Origin: Flavonifractor sp. AGMB03687
Lineage (GTDB): Bacteria; Bacillota; Clostridia; Oscillospirales; Oscillospiraceae
DNA length: 64,000 nucleotides
NCBI RefSeq assembly: GCF_017811815.1
Contig: NZ_JADKZI010000004.1
Location: 62,001-126,000, forward strand
Direction of reading: 5' to 3'
Under the pieces are notes generated by a model. That model saw only the letters and a list, made by a program, of their open reading frames with translations, was not told where the DNA came from and did not search any database. Below are positions 48,944 to 56,307 of this stretch, piece after piece (the first letter of the stretch is position 1; the number at the start of each line of letters is the position of its first letter). Made by a program: the position numbers and the translations under genes.

Positions 48944-49591
48944 ATGTTCTGTAAGCATTGCGGCCATCAAGCGGCAGAGGACAGTGTGTTCTGCCCCAAC
49001 TGCGGAAAACGCCTGGATTCCGCCCAGGAAGTACCTCCCAGCCAGCCGGGCAGCTACCCCAACTACACCCCCATCACGCCCCCACCCACCAGCGGCTATC
49101 AGCCCACCGGCGGCTACTATACCCCGAAAAATACCCCCAATTTCGGTGGCTACTCCATGCGCTGGTACAAGTTTTTGATCTACTTCGCTCTGTTCGCCTC
49201 CTGCGTTCTCAACGCCCTCTCCGGCCTCGGCCTGGTGACCGGCCTGATTTACGGCGACGGGCGTGAGCTGGTCTATCTGGTATTCGGCGGTTTGCGGATC
49301 GTGGACCTGATCATCGGCATTGCCATGATCGCTCTGGCTGTGTTTGATATCGTGGTCCGCCAGCGGCTGGCTCACTTCCAGCGCAGCGGCCCCCGCTCCC
49401 TGCTGATGCTCTATGCGGCCAGCACCGTGGTCTCCCTGCTTTATCTGCTTCTGGCCACCGCTATCGTAGGCGACTGGTTCCTCTCCTCCGATACGATCAA
49501 TCAGTACGCCACCAATACCATCCTCTCCGTGGTGATGATATTGGTCAACAACCTCTACTTTAAAAAGCGCGCTTCCCTGTTTGTCAACTAA
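48944..49591 (+). CDS. Zinc-ribbon membrane protein of unknown function
   Basis: This 215-residue protein starts with a zinc ribbon, Cys3-x2-Cys6 ... Cys17-x2-Cys20 (MFCKHCG ... CPNCGKRL). A Pro/Tyr/Thr/Gly-rich linker follows (about 25-68, with PSQPGSYPNYTPITPPP). Four hydrophobic segments come next: about 75-100, 108-135, 147-170 and 180-205, ending in a basic KKRASLF. It is the common cytoplasmic zinc ribbon plus membrane bundle architecture of clostridia; no function is known. AGGAGG precedes the ATG. It is monocistronic between its promoter and a strong terminator. Confidence 0.82.
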   Translation: MFCKHCGHQAAEDSVFCPNCGKRLDSAQEVPPSQPGSYPNYTPITPPPTSGYQPTGGYYTPKNTPNFGGYSMRWYKFLIYFALFASCVLNALSGLGLVTGLIYGDGRELVYLVFGGLRIVDLIIGIAMIALAVFDIVVRQRLAHFQRSGPRSLLMLYAASTVVSLLYLLLATAIVGDWFLSSDTINQYATNTILSVVMILVNNLYFKKRASLFVN

Positions 49592-49602
49592 TTCGCAACC
49601 AC

Positions 49603-49637
49603 CGGGCGCGCCGCAGTGTGCGGCGCGCCTTTTTTCT
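49603..49637 (+). terminator. Terminator of the zinc-ribbon gene
   Basis: A perfect 11-bp stem GGCGCGCCGCA / TGCGGCGCGCC (49605-49629) with a 3-nt loop is followed by T6CT4. Confidence 0.93.
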
Positions 49638-49642
49638 TTTTA

Positions 49643-49671
49643 TTGACATCCCCCAAGGCAGATACTAAAAT
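49643..49671 (+). promoter_or_regulatory. Sigma-A promoter of the LysR gene
   Basis: TTGACA (49643-49648) and TAAAAT (49666-49671) are spaced by 17 bp. A perfect palindrome TGCCTAGGCA (49689-49698) lies in the leader and is a possible autoregulatory site. Confidence 0.85.
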
Positions 49672-49728
49672 GTCAAAATAAGCTTCTCTGCCTAGGCATC
49701 ACAACGGCAGAGGGGGAAAGGAGCCGCT

Positions 49729-50634
49729 ATGCAGCTGCAGCAGTTGACCTATTTCGTGGAGATCGCCGAGCGAGGCAGCATTAACAAGGCCGCCGAGGCC
49801 CTCTTCGTCACCCAGCCCAATCTGAGCAAAGCCATCAGCAATCTGGAGGCGGAACTCAATGTGGAGATCTTCCTGCGCACCAACAAGGGCGTGGCCCTCA
49901 CCGAAGAGGGCAAGAAGCTCTATCAGTACGCCCGCACCATCCTCAACCAGATCGAGCTCATCAACAACATGGCCCCCAAGGAGCCGCCCCGGCTGCTGTC
50001 CATCGCCTCCTACCCCATCCTGACCATGGGGCGGCTGGTGAGCCAGTTCTACCTGGACCACCGGGACGAGAATATCAGCCTGAAAATGCTGGAGTGCCGC
50101 ATTCAGCGGGTCATTGAGCGGGTGGAAAACAGCGAGGCCGAGATCGGCTTCATCATGAGCAACAACGTACAGGTCAAGGAGCTGCGCCACACCCTCAATT
50201 ATAAGAACCTGAAATTCAATCCTCTGGGCACCGACACCTGGTACGTTAACGTGGGCCCCAACCACCCCCTGTACGACCGGGAGGAGGTCACCATGACCGA
50301 GCTGCTGGACTACCCCTTTGTCCGGCTTCCCGACGACTACTTCTCCAACCTGACCTTCTACCTGGAGATTGACGGCATACCCCTCAACCGGTTCACCCGG
50401 GTGGTCTATGTCAGCGACTCCGCCGCCATTCTCTCCCTGCTCCAAAGTACGGATGTATTCCGCTTTGGCCCCGGCCTCAGCGCCCCCGACTTCGCCCGCT
50501 ACGGCATCCGCACCATCCCCATCCGCAACTGCAAGGTCCAGATCAACGTGGGCTGGATCCAGCGCAAGCGGGAATTGCTCAGCCGGGAGGCCCAGGCCTT
50601 CGTGGGAGAGTTAGAAAAACTTTATCCCGTTTAA
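49729..50634 (+). CDS. LysR family transcriptional regulator
   Basis: This 301-residue protein has the LysR winged helix (1-60): MQLQQLTYFVEIAERGSIN, KAAEALFVTQPNLSKAISNLEAELNVEIF, LRTNKGVALTEEGKKL. The periplasmic-binding-protein-like effector domain (about 88-295) follows; its inducer is unknown. GGAGCC precedes the ATG. It is transcribed toward the five-gene set that starts at 50860, with a strong terminator and 225 bp in between, so it likely controls that set from the dyads at 50779-50821. Confidence 0.92.
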   Translation: MQLQQLTYFVEIAERGSINKAAEALFVTQPNLSKAISNLEAELNVEIFLRTNKGVALTEEGKKLYQYARTILNQIELINNMAPKEPPRLLSIASYPILTMGRLVSQFYLDHRDENISLKMLECRIQRVIERVENSEAEIGFIMSNNVQVKELRHTLNYKNLKFNPLGTDTWYVNVGPNHPLYDREEVTMTELLDYPFVRLPDDYFSNLTFYLEIDGIPLNRFTRVVYVSDSAAILSLLQSTDVFRFGPGLSAPDFARYGIRTIPIRNCKVQINVGWIQRKRELLSREAQAFVGELEKLYPV

Positions 50635-50667
50635 TTGTATAAATTGACGAATATTTACTAGTTATTG

Positions 50668-50712
50668 GAAATCCACCTCTGACCAATCCGGTCGGAGGTG
50701 GATTTTTTTGCA
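50668..50712 (+). terminator. Terminator of the LysR gene
   Basis: A 15-bp stem, AATCCACCTCTGACC / GGTCGGAGGTGGATT (50670-50704), with one G-T pair and a 5-nt loop is followed by T7. Confidence 0.93.
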
Positions 50713-50778
50713 TTCTTCTTGTTGGATTCTCACAAAAAACCACCCAGTCCAGTTGTAGGAAAGTGCCATTCCGTCTGG

Positions 50779-50821
50779 TTATAACTCAGCTATAATTTTT
50801 TCAGCTTAGACATTTATAGCT
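50779..50821 (+). promoter_or_regulatory. Promoter region with nested dyads (likely LysR target)
   Basis: A perfect TATAAT (50791-50796) has no recognisable -35 box, as expected for an activator-dependent promoter. Two dyads overlap it: TTATA-N7-TATAA (50779-50795), which has the T-N11-A spacing liked by LysR proteins, and AGCTATAA (50789-50796) with TTATAGCT (50814-50821). Confidence 0.55.
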
Positions 50822-50859
50822 AAAACCGCTATTCTTGCACCCGTAAGGAGGTGCCGTGC

Positions 50860-52035
50860 ATGATCGCTGTTGCTGCACTGGCGGTTTTACTGTGTATTTA
50901 CGCCGCGGGCGAACTCATCGCCCAAAAGACAAAGGCCATTTTCTCCTCTGTTCTCAGTATGGCCATCCTGTTGTTGGCCGGCTTCTGGAGCGGACTGCTT
51001 CCCGCCACCATCATCGAGGATGCACAGATCACCGGCTTCGGCAACGTGATCGCGGGACTGCTCATCGTATCCCTGGGCACCACCATCGACTTCCAGGAGC
51101 TCAAGCAGCAGTGGCGTGTGGTGGTCACCGCCTTCCTGTGCGTGTGCGGCGCGGTGCTGGTCATCATCCTGGTGGGCATCCCCACCATGGGACCCCAGAT
51201 GGCCCTGTCCAGCGCCCCCATCTTCGCCGGCGGCAGCGCCGCCACCCTCATCATGACCACGGCTCTCAATGAGAAAGGACTGGCTCTGGCCAGCACCTTC
51301 TGCATCGCGCTCTATGTGACTCAGAAATTCATCGGCGTACCCATCGCCTCTCTGCTGCTGCGGCGCACCGCCCGGCAGTTCATCCAGCGGCCCGAGCTGG
51401 TGGCCCAGTACGGCAGCCAGACTGAGACCCAGAGTTCTTCCTCCGGCGGCCACCGCCGTCCCCTCCAACTGCCTCCCCTCTTCGCCCGGCCCTCGGTCTA
51501 CCTGGCCAAGCTGGGCCTGGTGGCGGTGGTCGCCCACTACGCCTCCGTCCTCACCGGCGGCGTCATCCACTACTTTGTCATGTGCCTGGTGATGGGCGCC
51601 CTCTTCTTCGCCCTAGGCTTCCTGGACAAGAACATCCTGAACAAGACCCAGTCTTCCGGACTCATCACCTTCTTTGTCACCATCCTCATCTTCTCCAACC
51701 TGGCTACCACCACCCCCGCCCAGGTGGTATCGGTCATCGGCCCCCTGCTCATCGCGGCGGTGGGCGGCGTGGCCGGCACGGTGGTCGTGGGTTTTGTGTG
51801 CGGCAAGCTCCTCCGCCTGCCCTTCGGCCTGGCGGTGTCCCTGGGCATCAGCTGCACCTTCGGCTTCCCCACCACCATGCTCATCCCCCAGGAGGTGGCC
51901 GAGGCTGTGGGCACCACCCAGGAAGAGAAGACCGCGATTCTCAACTATCTGCTGCCTAAAATGCTGATGGCGGGCTTTGTCACCGTCACCATCGCCTCGG
52001 TCATCCTGGCCGGTGTTGCGGTGCGCCTGCTGTGA
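50860..52035 (+). CDS. Multipass membrane protein, putative transporter (unassigned family)
   Basis: This 391-residue protein has about ten to eleven hydrophobic helices in two similar halves separated by a hydrophilic Gln/Ser-rich loop (about residues 170-205, around QYGSQTETQSSSSGGHRR). Noteworthy segments are FGNVIAGLLIVSLGTTIDFQE, FAGGSAATLIMTTALNEKG and, in the second half, LGISCTFGFPTTMLIPQEVAE. Glycine-rich broken helices in each half recall secondary carriers of the GltS/CPA type, but I cannot name the family. The start at 50860 follows AAGGAGGTG. It heads the set that continues with the M20 peptidase, so a peptide or amino-acid derivative is a reasonable guess for the substrate. Confidence 0.75.
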   Translation: MIAVAALAVLLCIYAAGELIAQKTKAIFSSVLSMAILLLAGFWSGLLPATIIEDAQITGFGNVIAGLLIVSLGTTIDFQELKQQWRVVVTAFLCVCGAVLVIILVGIPTMGPQMALSSAPIFAGGSAATLIMTTALNEKGLALASTFCIALYVTQKFIGVPIASLLLRRTARQFIQRPELVAQYGSQTETQSSSSGGHRRPLQLPPLFARPSVYLAKLGLVAVVAHYASVLTGGVIHYFVMCLVMGALFFALGFLDKNILNKTQSSGLITFFVTILIFSNLATTTPAQVVSVIGPLLIAAVGGVAGTVVVGFVCGKLLRLPFGLAVSLGISCTFGFPTTMLIPQEVAEAVGTTQEEKTAILNYLLPKMLMAGFVTVTIASVILAGVAVRLL

Positions 52036-52058
52036 TCCAACACAAGGAGGTCATTGAA

Positions 52059-53237
52059 ATGGAACCGATTTTTGAAACCATTCACACGTACATCGACGGC
52101 CAGCACGAGGCCATGCTCAAGCTGTGGGAGGAGCTGGTCAACACCGAGAGCGGCTCCCGCAACTTGGAGGGCGTAGCCGCCGTCACCGACATCCTCCGCC
52201 GGGAGATGGAGGCCACCGGCATGCGCACCAAGGTGCTGCCGGTAGATAACGCCGCCGGTGTGCTGGTGGGCGAGTGGAACTGGGAGAGTGACAAGGCTCC
52301 CCTCATCTTCCTGGGCCACATGGACACGGTATTCCCCGACGGCACCGTGGCAAAAAACCCCTTCCGGGTGGACGAGGAAGGCTTTGCCCACGGCCCCGGC
52401 GTGCTGGACATGAAGCCCGGCCTGGTCATCGGCCTGTTTGCCATCCGTGCTCTGGCCGCCGCCGGCTGGAAGGAGCGCCCCATCAAGTGCGTCTTTGCCG
52501 GTGACGAGGAGAACCTGCACATGTTCTCCAACGCAAAGCAGGTGCTCCAGCAGGAGGCCCAGGGCGCTCTGGCCGCCTTCAACTTTGAGACCGGCTTCCT
52601 GGATGACAGCTTCGTGGTGGGCCGCAAGGGCGGCGGACCGGTGCGTCTCACCGTCCACGGCGTGTCCGCCCACTCGGGCAACGCCCCGGAGAAGGGCCGC
52701 TCCGCCATTCTGGAGGCCGCCCGCAAGGTGGTGGAGCTGGAGGCCTGCAACGACCTGGAGGCCGGCCGCCTGCTCAACTGCGGCAAGATCACCGGCGGCA
52801 TTGGTGAGAACACCATCCCCGATCAGTGCGTGGTGCAGATTGGTCTGCGCTTCAACACCACCGCCCAGAAGGACGAGCTCATCGCCGCTCTGGAGCAGGC
52901 TGCCGCCAACAACACCGTGGCCGACACCTGGTCCGAACTGGACACCAGCCGCCTGATGGAGTGCATGGACACCACCCCCGGCGTCACCGCTCTGTTTGAG
53001 CACCTGAAGCAGACCGCCCTGGACTGCGGCTACGGCCCCATCACCTCCTGCCGGGTGGGCGGCCTGTCCGACTCCGGCCTCACCGTCTCCAGCGGTGTGC
53101 CCACCGTGTGCGGTATGGGCGTCAAGGGCGAGGGCAACCACACCCCCACCGAGTGCGCTCAGGTGGAGTCCCTGTACAGCCGCTGCGTGCTGGCCGCCTG
53201 CGCCGCCGCCACCCTGCAGGACAGCTTTGCTGGATAA
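52059..53237 (+). CDS. M20 family metallopeptidase (carboxypeptidase G2 / ArgE type)
   Basis: This 392-residue di-zinc peptidase has the M20A layout. The first ligand block is LIFLGHMDTVFPDGTV. HGPGVLDMKPGLVIGLFAIRAL contains the bridging Asp, and CVFAGDEENLHMF replaces the more usual GDEE-x(G/S) pair. The dimerisation domain begins KGGGPVRLTVHGVSAHSGNAPEKGRSAI, and the last ligand lies near GEGNHTPTECAQVESLY. It should cleave C-terminal amino acids, such as folate-type glutamate, or deacylate amino acids. AAGGAGGTC precedes ATG 52059. It is the second gene of the LysR-linked set. Confidence 0.9.
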   Translation: MEPIFETIHTYIDGQHEAMLKLWEELVNTESGSRNLEGVAAVTDILRREMEATGMRTKVLPVDNAAGVLVGEWNWESDKAPLIFLGHMDTVFPDGTVAKNPFRVDEEGFAHGPGVLDMKPGLVIGLFAIRALAAAGWKERPIKCVFAGDEENLHMFSNAKQVLQQEAQGALAAFNFETGFLDDSFVVGRKGGGPVRLTVHGVSAHSGNAPEKGRSAILEAARKVVELEACNDLEAGRLLNCGKITGGIGENTIPDQCVVQIGLRFNTTAQKDELIAALEQAAANNTVADTWSELDTSRLMECMDTTPGVTALFEHLKQTALDCGYGPITSCRVGGLSDSGLTVSSGVPTVCGMGVKGEGNHTPTECAQVESLYSRCVLAACAAATLQDSFAG

Positions 53238-53285
53238 CGGCGCTCCTGTGCCGATGAACCAGAGAGAACACAAGGAGGGAACGAC

Positions 53286-53942
53286 ATGAGTCAAACCACA
53301 GCACAAGCCCCCAAGAAAGAAAAGGTCGGGATCGGCGCATGGATCGCGCTGGTCGTCCTGATCGTCATCCTGTCCGGCGTCTTCCGTACCAGCGACACCC
53401 CGCTGAAGGTACTGGACTTCACCAACCTGAGCGGCGCCTTCGGCACCATCGGCGACACCGGCGCCAACTTCATCGGCTCAGGCGGCTCGGGCGCCAAGGA
53501 CGGCTTCATGGCCGGTCTGAACCTGATCCCCGCCGTCATGCTCTTCTGCGGCCTGCTGGGCGTTTTTGAGCAGCTGGGCGCCTTCAAGGCCTCCGATATC
53601 CTGTTCCGCCCCCTGCTGCGCCCCCTGCTGGGCATCCCCGGCTCCACCGGCGTAGCCTTCATCAGCAGCTTCACCGGCTCCGATGTGGCCGCCGTCATGA
53701 CCCGGGACCTGTATGAGAGCGGCAGCATCACCGACGACGAGCGCACCATCTTCGTGGCTTACCAGTACGCCGGTTCGGCCTGTATCAACAACACCATCAC
53801 CGGCGGCGCACCGCTGCTGGCCATCTGCCCTGTCAGCCTGGGCGCTGTCATCGTCATCGAGTTCTTCTGCAAGCTGATCGGCGCCAACGTGGTCCGTCTG
53901 ATCCTCTTCTTCCGGTCCAAGAAGCGCGCAGGAAAGGAGTAA
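53286..53942 (+). CDS. YjiH-like membrane protein with nucleoside-recognition (Gate) domain
   Basis: This 218-residue protein has a helix at about 18-35 and a Gate/nucleoside-recognition domain (about 70-205) with MLFCGLLGVFEQLGAF and LLGIPGSTGVAFISSFTGSDVAAVMTRDLYESG. ITDDERTIFVAYQYAGSACINNTI follows. YjiH pairs with YjiG in many bacteria, often beside a peptidase (iadA in E. coli), and the two half-size proteins are thought to form one carrier. Their substrate is not established. GGAGG precedes the ATG. The yjiG-like gene starts 6 bp after its stop. Confidence 0.88.
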   Translation: MSQTTAQAPKKEKVGIGAWIALVVLIVILSGVFRTSDTPLKVLDFTNLSGAFGTIGDTGANFIGSGGSGAKDGFMAGLNLIPAVMLFCGLLGVFEQLGAFKASDILFRPLLRPLLGIPGSTGVAFISSFTGSDVAAVMTRDLYESGSITDDERTIFVAYQYAGSACINNTITGGAPLLAICPVSLGAVIVIEFFCKLIGANVVRLILFFRSKKRAGKE

Positions 53943-53948
53943 TCTGAA

Positions 53949-54455
53949 ATGAGCGAAAAAACCGCCGTTGCCGCCGCCGCCCCCGTCAAAAAGACCTCCG
54001 TGGTGGACACCTTCCTGAAGGGCTGTGTCCGTGGCTTCAAGGTCGGCATTGAAAATATCACCCCCGCCATGATCCTGGGCTACACCCTGGTGTACATCCT
54101 CCAGGCCACCGGCCTGATGGACCTGCTGGGCACCGTCTTCGCACCCGTCATGGGCCTGTTCGGTCTGCCCGGTGAGGCCTTCGCGGTCCTCATCTCCGCC
54201 TTCTTCGCCAAGGCCTCCGGCTGCGCCACCGCCGCCACCATGTATGCCGCCGGTACCCTGACTCTGGGCCAGGCCTCCATGCTGCTGCCCGCCTGTATCC
54301 TGATGGGCACCCTCATCGGCCACTATGCCCGCATCGTGCTGGTCACCGACAGCAACAAGAAATGGCACCCCCTGCTGCTGGTCATCCCCCTGCTGGACGC
54401 CGCCATCTCCCTGGTGGTCATGCGGGTGATCCTGACCTTCATGGGTATTTCCTGA
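53949..54455 (+). CDS. YjiG-like membrane protein with nucleoside-recognition (Gate) domain
   Basis: This 168-residue partner protein has its Gate domain from about residue 20 to 165: NITPAMILGYTLVYILQATGLMDLLG, PVMGLFGLPGEAFAVLISAFFAKASGCATAATMY and LLPACILMGTLIGHYARIVL. The GLPGEA and SGCATAA segments correspond to the turn regions of the YjiG group. Together with the previous protein it should make a two-component membrane unit. GGAGTAATC, overlapping the yjiH stop, serves as the ribosome site. Confidence 0.88.
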   Translation: MSEKTAVAAAAPVKKTSVVDTFLKGCVRGFKVGIENITPAMILGYTLVYILQATGLMDLLGTVFAPVMGLFGLPGEAFAVLISAFFAKASGCATAATMYAAGTLTLGQASMLLPACILMGTLIGHYARIVLVTDSNKKWHPLLLVIPLLDAAISLVVMRVILTFMGIS

Positions 54456-54483
54456 TCGTTTTTTCAGAAAGGAGCGTACAGAT

Positions 54484-54687
54484 ATGAGCAAACGCCAGGG
54501 ACAGCGCCTGCAGGGCATGGGCTGCGTGCTCATCCTCACCGTTATGCTGGTGGATCACTTCCTCTTCTCCATCCAGGAGGGCTTCATCCTGGCCGCGGCC
54601 TGTCTGTCCGCCGCCCTGCTGATCGCCGGGGTCCGGATGGTCAAGCTGGCCGAGATCCGGCAGGAGCAGGCAGGGCAAAATCCATAA
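54484..54687 (+). CDS. Small two-helix membrane protein, end of the LysR-linked set
   Basis: This 67-residue protein has a short basic head (MSKRQGQRLQGM), two hydrophobic helices (about 13-31 CVLILTVMLVDHFLFSI and 34-53 GFILAAACLSAALLIAGV) and a charged tail. AAAGGAGCG precedes the ATG, 28 bp after the yjiG-like stop, so it is in the same transcript. I recognise no family. Small membrane proteins in such positions are often regulatory subunits of the transporter beside them; this is inference. Confidence 0.6.
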   Translation: MSKRQGQRLQGMGCVLILTVMLVDHFLFSIQEGFILAAACLSAALLIAGVRMVKLAEIRQEQAGQNP

Positions 54688-54714
54688 ATGCCACCTCTTT
54701 CTTCCTTCTCAAAC

Positions 54715-54753
54715 GCAGAGCGCCCTTCCGCATTACGCGGAAGGGCGCTCTGT
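54715..54753. terminator. Bidirectional terminator
   Basis: A perfect 15-bp stem AGAGCGCCCTTCCGC / GCGGAAGGGCGCTCT (54717-54751) with a 5-nt loop lies between the convergent small membrane protein gene and the YczE-like gene. The U-runs are short on both sides. Confidence 0.75.
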
Positions 54754-54760
54754 CCGTTCT

Positions 54761-55420
54761 TCAGCACAAAAAAGCCTTTTCAAATTTGGCCAGGGGCTTG
54801 CTGAACGCCTTGGCCAGCAGGCCCACGCAGATGGCGGCGGCAACGGTACCCTCCCGCACCCCCTCCAGGCGGCCCAGGAAGACCAGCCCGGTGACGATGG
54901 AGATACACACCAGGGTCACGTCAAAGATCACCTTCATGTTGCCGAACTTCACCGGCGCCACCTGGCAGATGGCCAGCACCACGCCCTCGCCGGCGGTGGT
55001 GACCAGCCGGGCGGTGACCTCGATGCTCACCCCCAGGCCCACCAACACGATACCGATGGCGCACAGCACCCACTGCTGGAGGTAGTTGCTGTAATGGATC
55101 CCCTGGAGCACCACGCCCGCCCCGTCGATGAACAGGCCGAACACAATGGCCGCCGGGAACTGGAGCAGCTGCACCCACTGGTACCGCCGCCGCAGGATAA
55201 GAATTTGAAGCAGCACAAAAATGCCATTCATGATAATAGTGGTGGTACCCACCGACAGGCCGGAGATATAGCTGGTCACATAGGGCACGCTGGAGATAGG
55301 CGAGGTGCCCAGGGCCCCTTTGATGGAAAAGGCCACCCCAAAGGCCATGACGCCAAAGCCCACCAGCAGCATCACCAGGCGGGCCGGGATCCGGCGCAGC
55401 CGCTGCTTTTCTTCGTTCAT
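54761..55420 (-). CDS. YczE/DUF6198-like membrane protein
   Basis: This 219-residue protein has about six helices. It begins RRIPARLVMLLVGFGVMAFGVAFSIKGALGTSPISSVPYVTS, the hallmark of the YczE/YyaS/YitT-like group, and continues with FGLFIDGAG and EVTARLVTTAGEGVVLAICQV. In Bacillus YczE is an integral membrane protein of unclear function. GAGGAG precedes ATG 55420. It lies 14 bp downstream of the Crp/Fnr gene and is almost certainly in its operon, which ties it by context to the hpd cluster; it could carry a substrate or product, but no data show that. Confidence 0.85.
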   Translation of the reverse strand: MNEEKQRLRRIPARLVMLLVGFGVMAFGVAFSIKGALGTSPISSVPYVTSYISGLSVGTTTIIMNGIFVLLQILILRRRYQWVQLLQFPAAIVFGLFIDGAGVVLQGIHYSNYLQQWVLCAIGIVLVGLGVSIEVTARLVTTAGEGVVLAICQVAPVKFGNMKVIFDVTLVCISIVTGLVFLGRLEGVREGTVAAAICVGLLAKAFSKPLAKFEKAFLC

Positions 55421-55434
55421 TTCATTCTGACTCC

Positions 55435-56136
55435 TCACTGGATGGACCCGGTGCCGCTCACCGAGTCGTAAAAGAGCCGGATGCCCTCGGTCATCCGCTC
55501 CAGGGCCTGCCGGTCCCGGATGCGGTAGCCCCGCCCTTTGGGCTCCAGCAGCCCGGCCTGCCGCCACCGCTTGAGAATGTAGCATAAGCTCCGGCGGCTC
55601 ATGCCGATCTCCTCGCTCATGGTCTCCAGAGTGGCCGACACCAGGTCTCCGCCGCCCCGCAGAAAATAGAAAGCGGCGTTCTCCTCCAGGGAGAAGAGGT
55701 TGAGGCTCAGGGTCTTGCGATACATGTGGTAGGTCCGCTTGCTGGTACACCGGTAAAAGAGCAGGGCGAAAGTTGGGTCGCCCATCAGCTCCTGAAAGAG
55801 CGGATCGGAGAACTCCAGGTACAGACACTCGGTGCGGGCCAGGATGGTGGAGTCGAAGTTAAACCCCCGCAGCTTGCTGATGTGCCCGGAGAACTCCCCC
55901 CGGCCCACCTGGTCCAGCAGCATCCGCCTGCCGTTATAGGAGATGCTGAAAATCTTCACATCCCCCCGCAGCAGATAGATGATATGGCAGCCGCTGCCGC
56001 CTGCGTCGGCGATGCAGTCCCCCGCCTCTGCCCGGCACAGGGGAATACGCCCCGCCTCGTAGTGGGTGGCGATAAAGGGATAGATCTCTAGCTCCCGGAT
56101 CCCCGTCTCCACCTCGCCCCGCAGTGTCTGTATCAT
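55435..56136 (-). CDS. Crp/Fnr family transcriptional regulator
   Basis: This 233-residue protein has a cyclic-nucleotide-binding-like sensor (about 10-130) with AEAGDCIADAGGSGCHIIYLLRGDVKIFSISYNGRRMLLDQVGRGEFSG. A C-terminal Crp helix-turn-helix (about 150-205) follows with TLETMSEEIGMSRRSLCYILKRWRQAGLL. The sensor lacks the four-cysteine Fe-S pattern of Fnr and the exact cAMP pocket, so the signal may be a small aromatic or another ligand. The start at ATG 56136 is chosen over TTG 56163 because it has AAGGA upstream. It is divergent from hpdB and is the likely regulator of that operon. Confidence 0.9.
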   Translation of the reverse strand: MIQTLRGEVETGIRELEIYPFIATHYEAGRIPLCRAEAGDCIADAGGSGCHIIYLLRGDVKIFSISYNGRRMLLDQVGRGEFSGHISKLRGFNFDSTILARTECLYLEFSDPLFQELMGDPTFALLFYRCTSKRTYHMYRKTLSLNLFSLEENAAFYFLRGGGDLVSATLETMSEEIGMSRRSLCYILKRWRQAGLLEPKGRGYRIRDRQALERMTEGIRLFYDSVSGTGSIQ

Positions 56137-56235
56137 GCTGTCCGCCGTCCTTCCCGGAGTCAAACCGCCCGTCTTATCCTCTTTAGTTTAGCACAGTCAT
56201 TTTTCTTCCGCAACCGCCCAGAAAATCTCCGCGCC

Positions 56236-56276
56236 AGTGCAAAGTGCACTTTAGCAGAAGTTCGATCCGGTATAAT
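56236..56276 (+). promoter_or_regulatory. hpd promoter with Crp/Fnr-type palindrome
   Basis: AGTGCA-AAG-TGCACT is a perfect 15-bp inverted repeat (56236-56250). The -10 box is a perfect TATAAT (56271-56276); no -35 box is recognisable. With a start near 56283, the palindrome centre (56243) lies about 40 bp upstream, the class II activation position used by Crp/Fnr proteins. Confidence 0.72.
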
Positions 56277-56307
56277 ATTTCTTATATCATATAAGAAAGG
56301 ACGGTTG

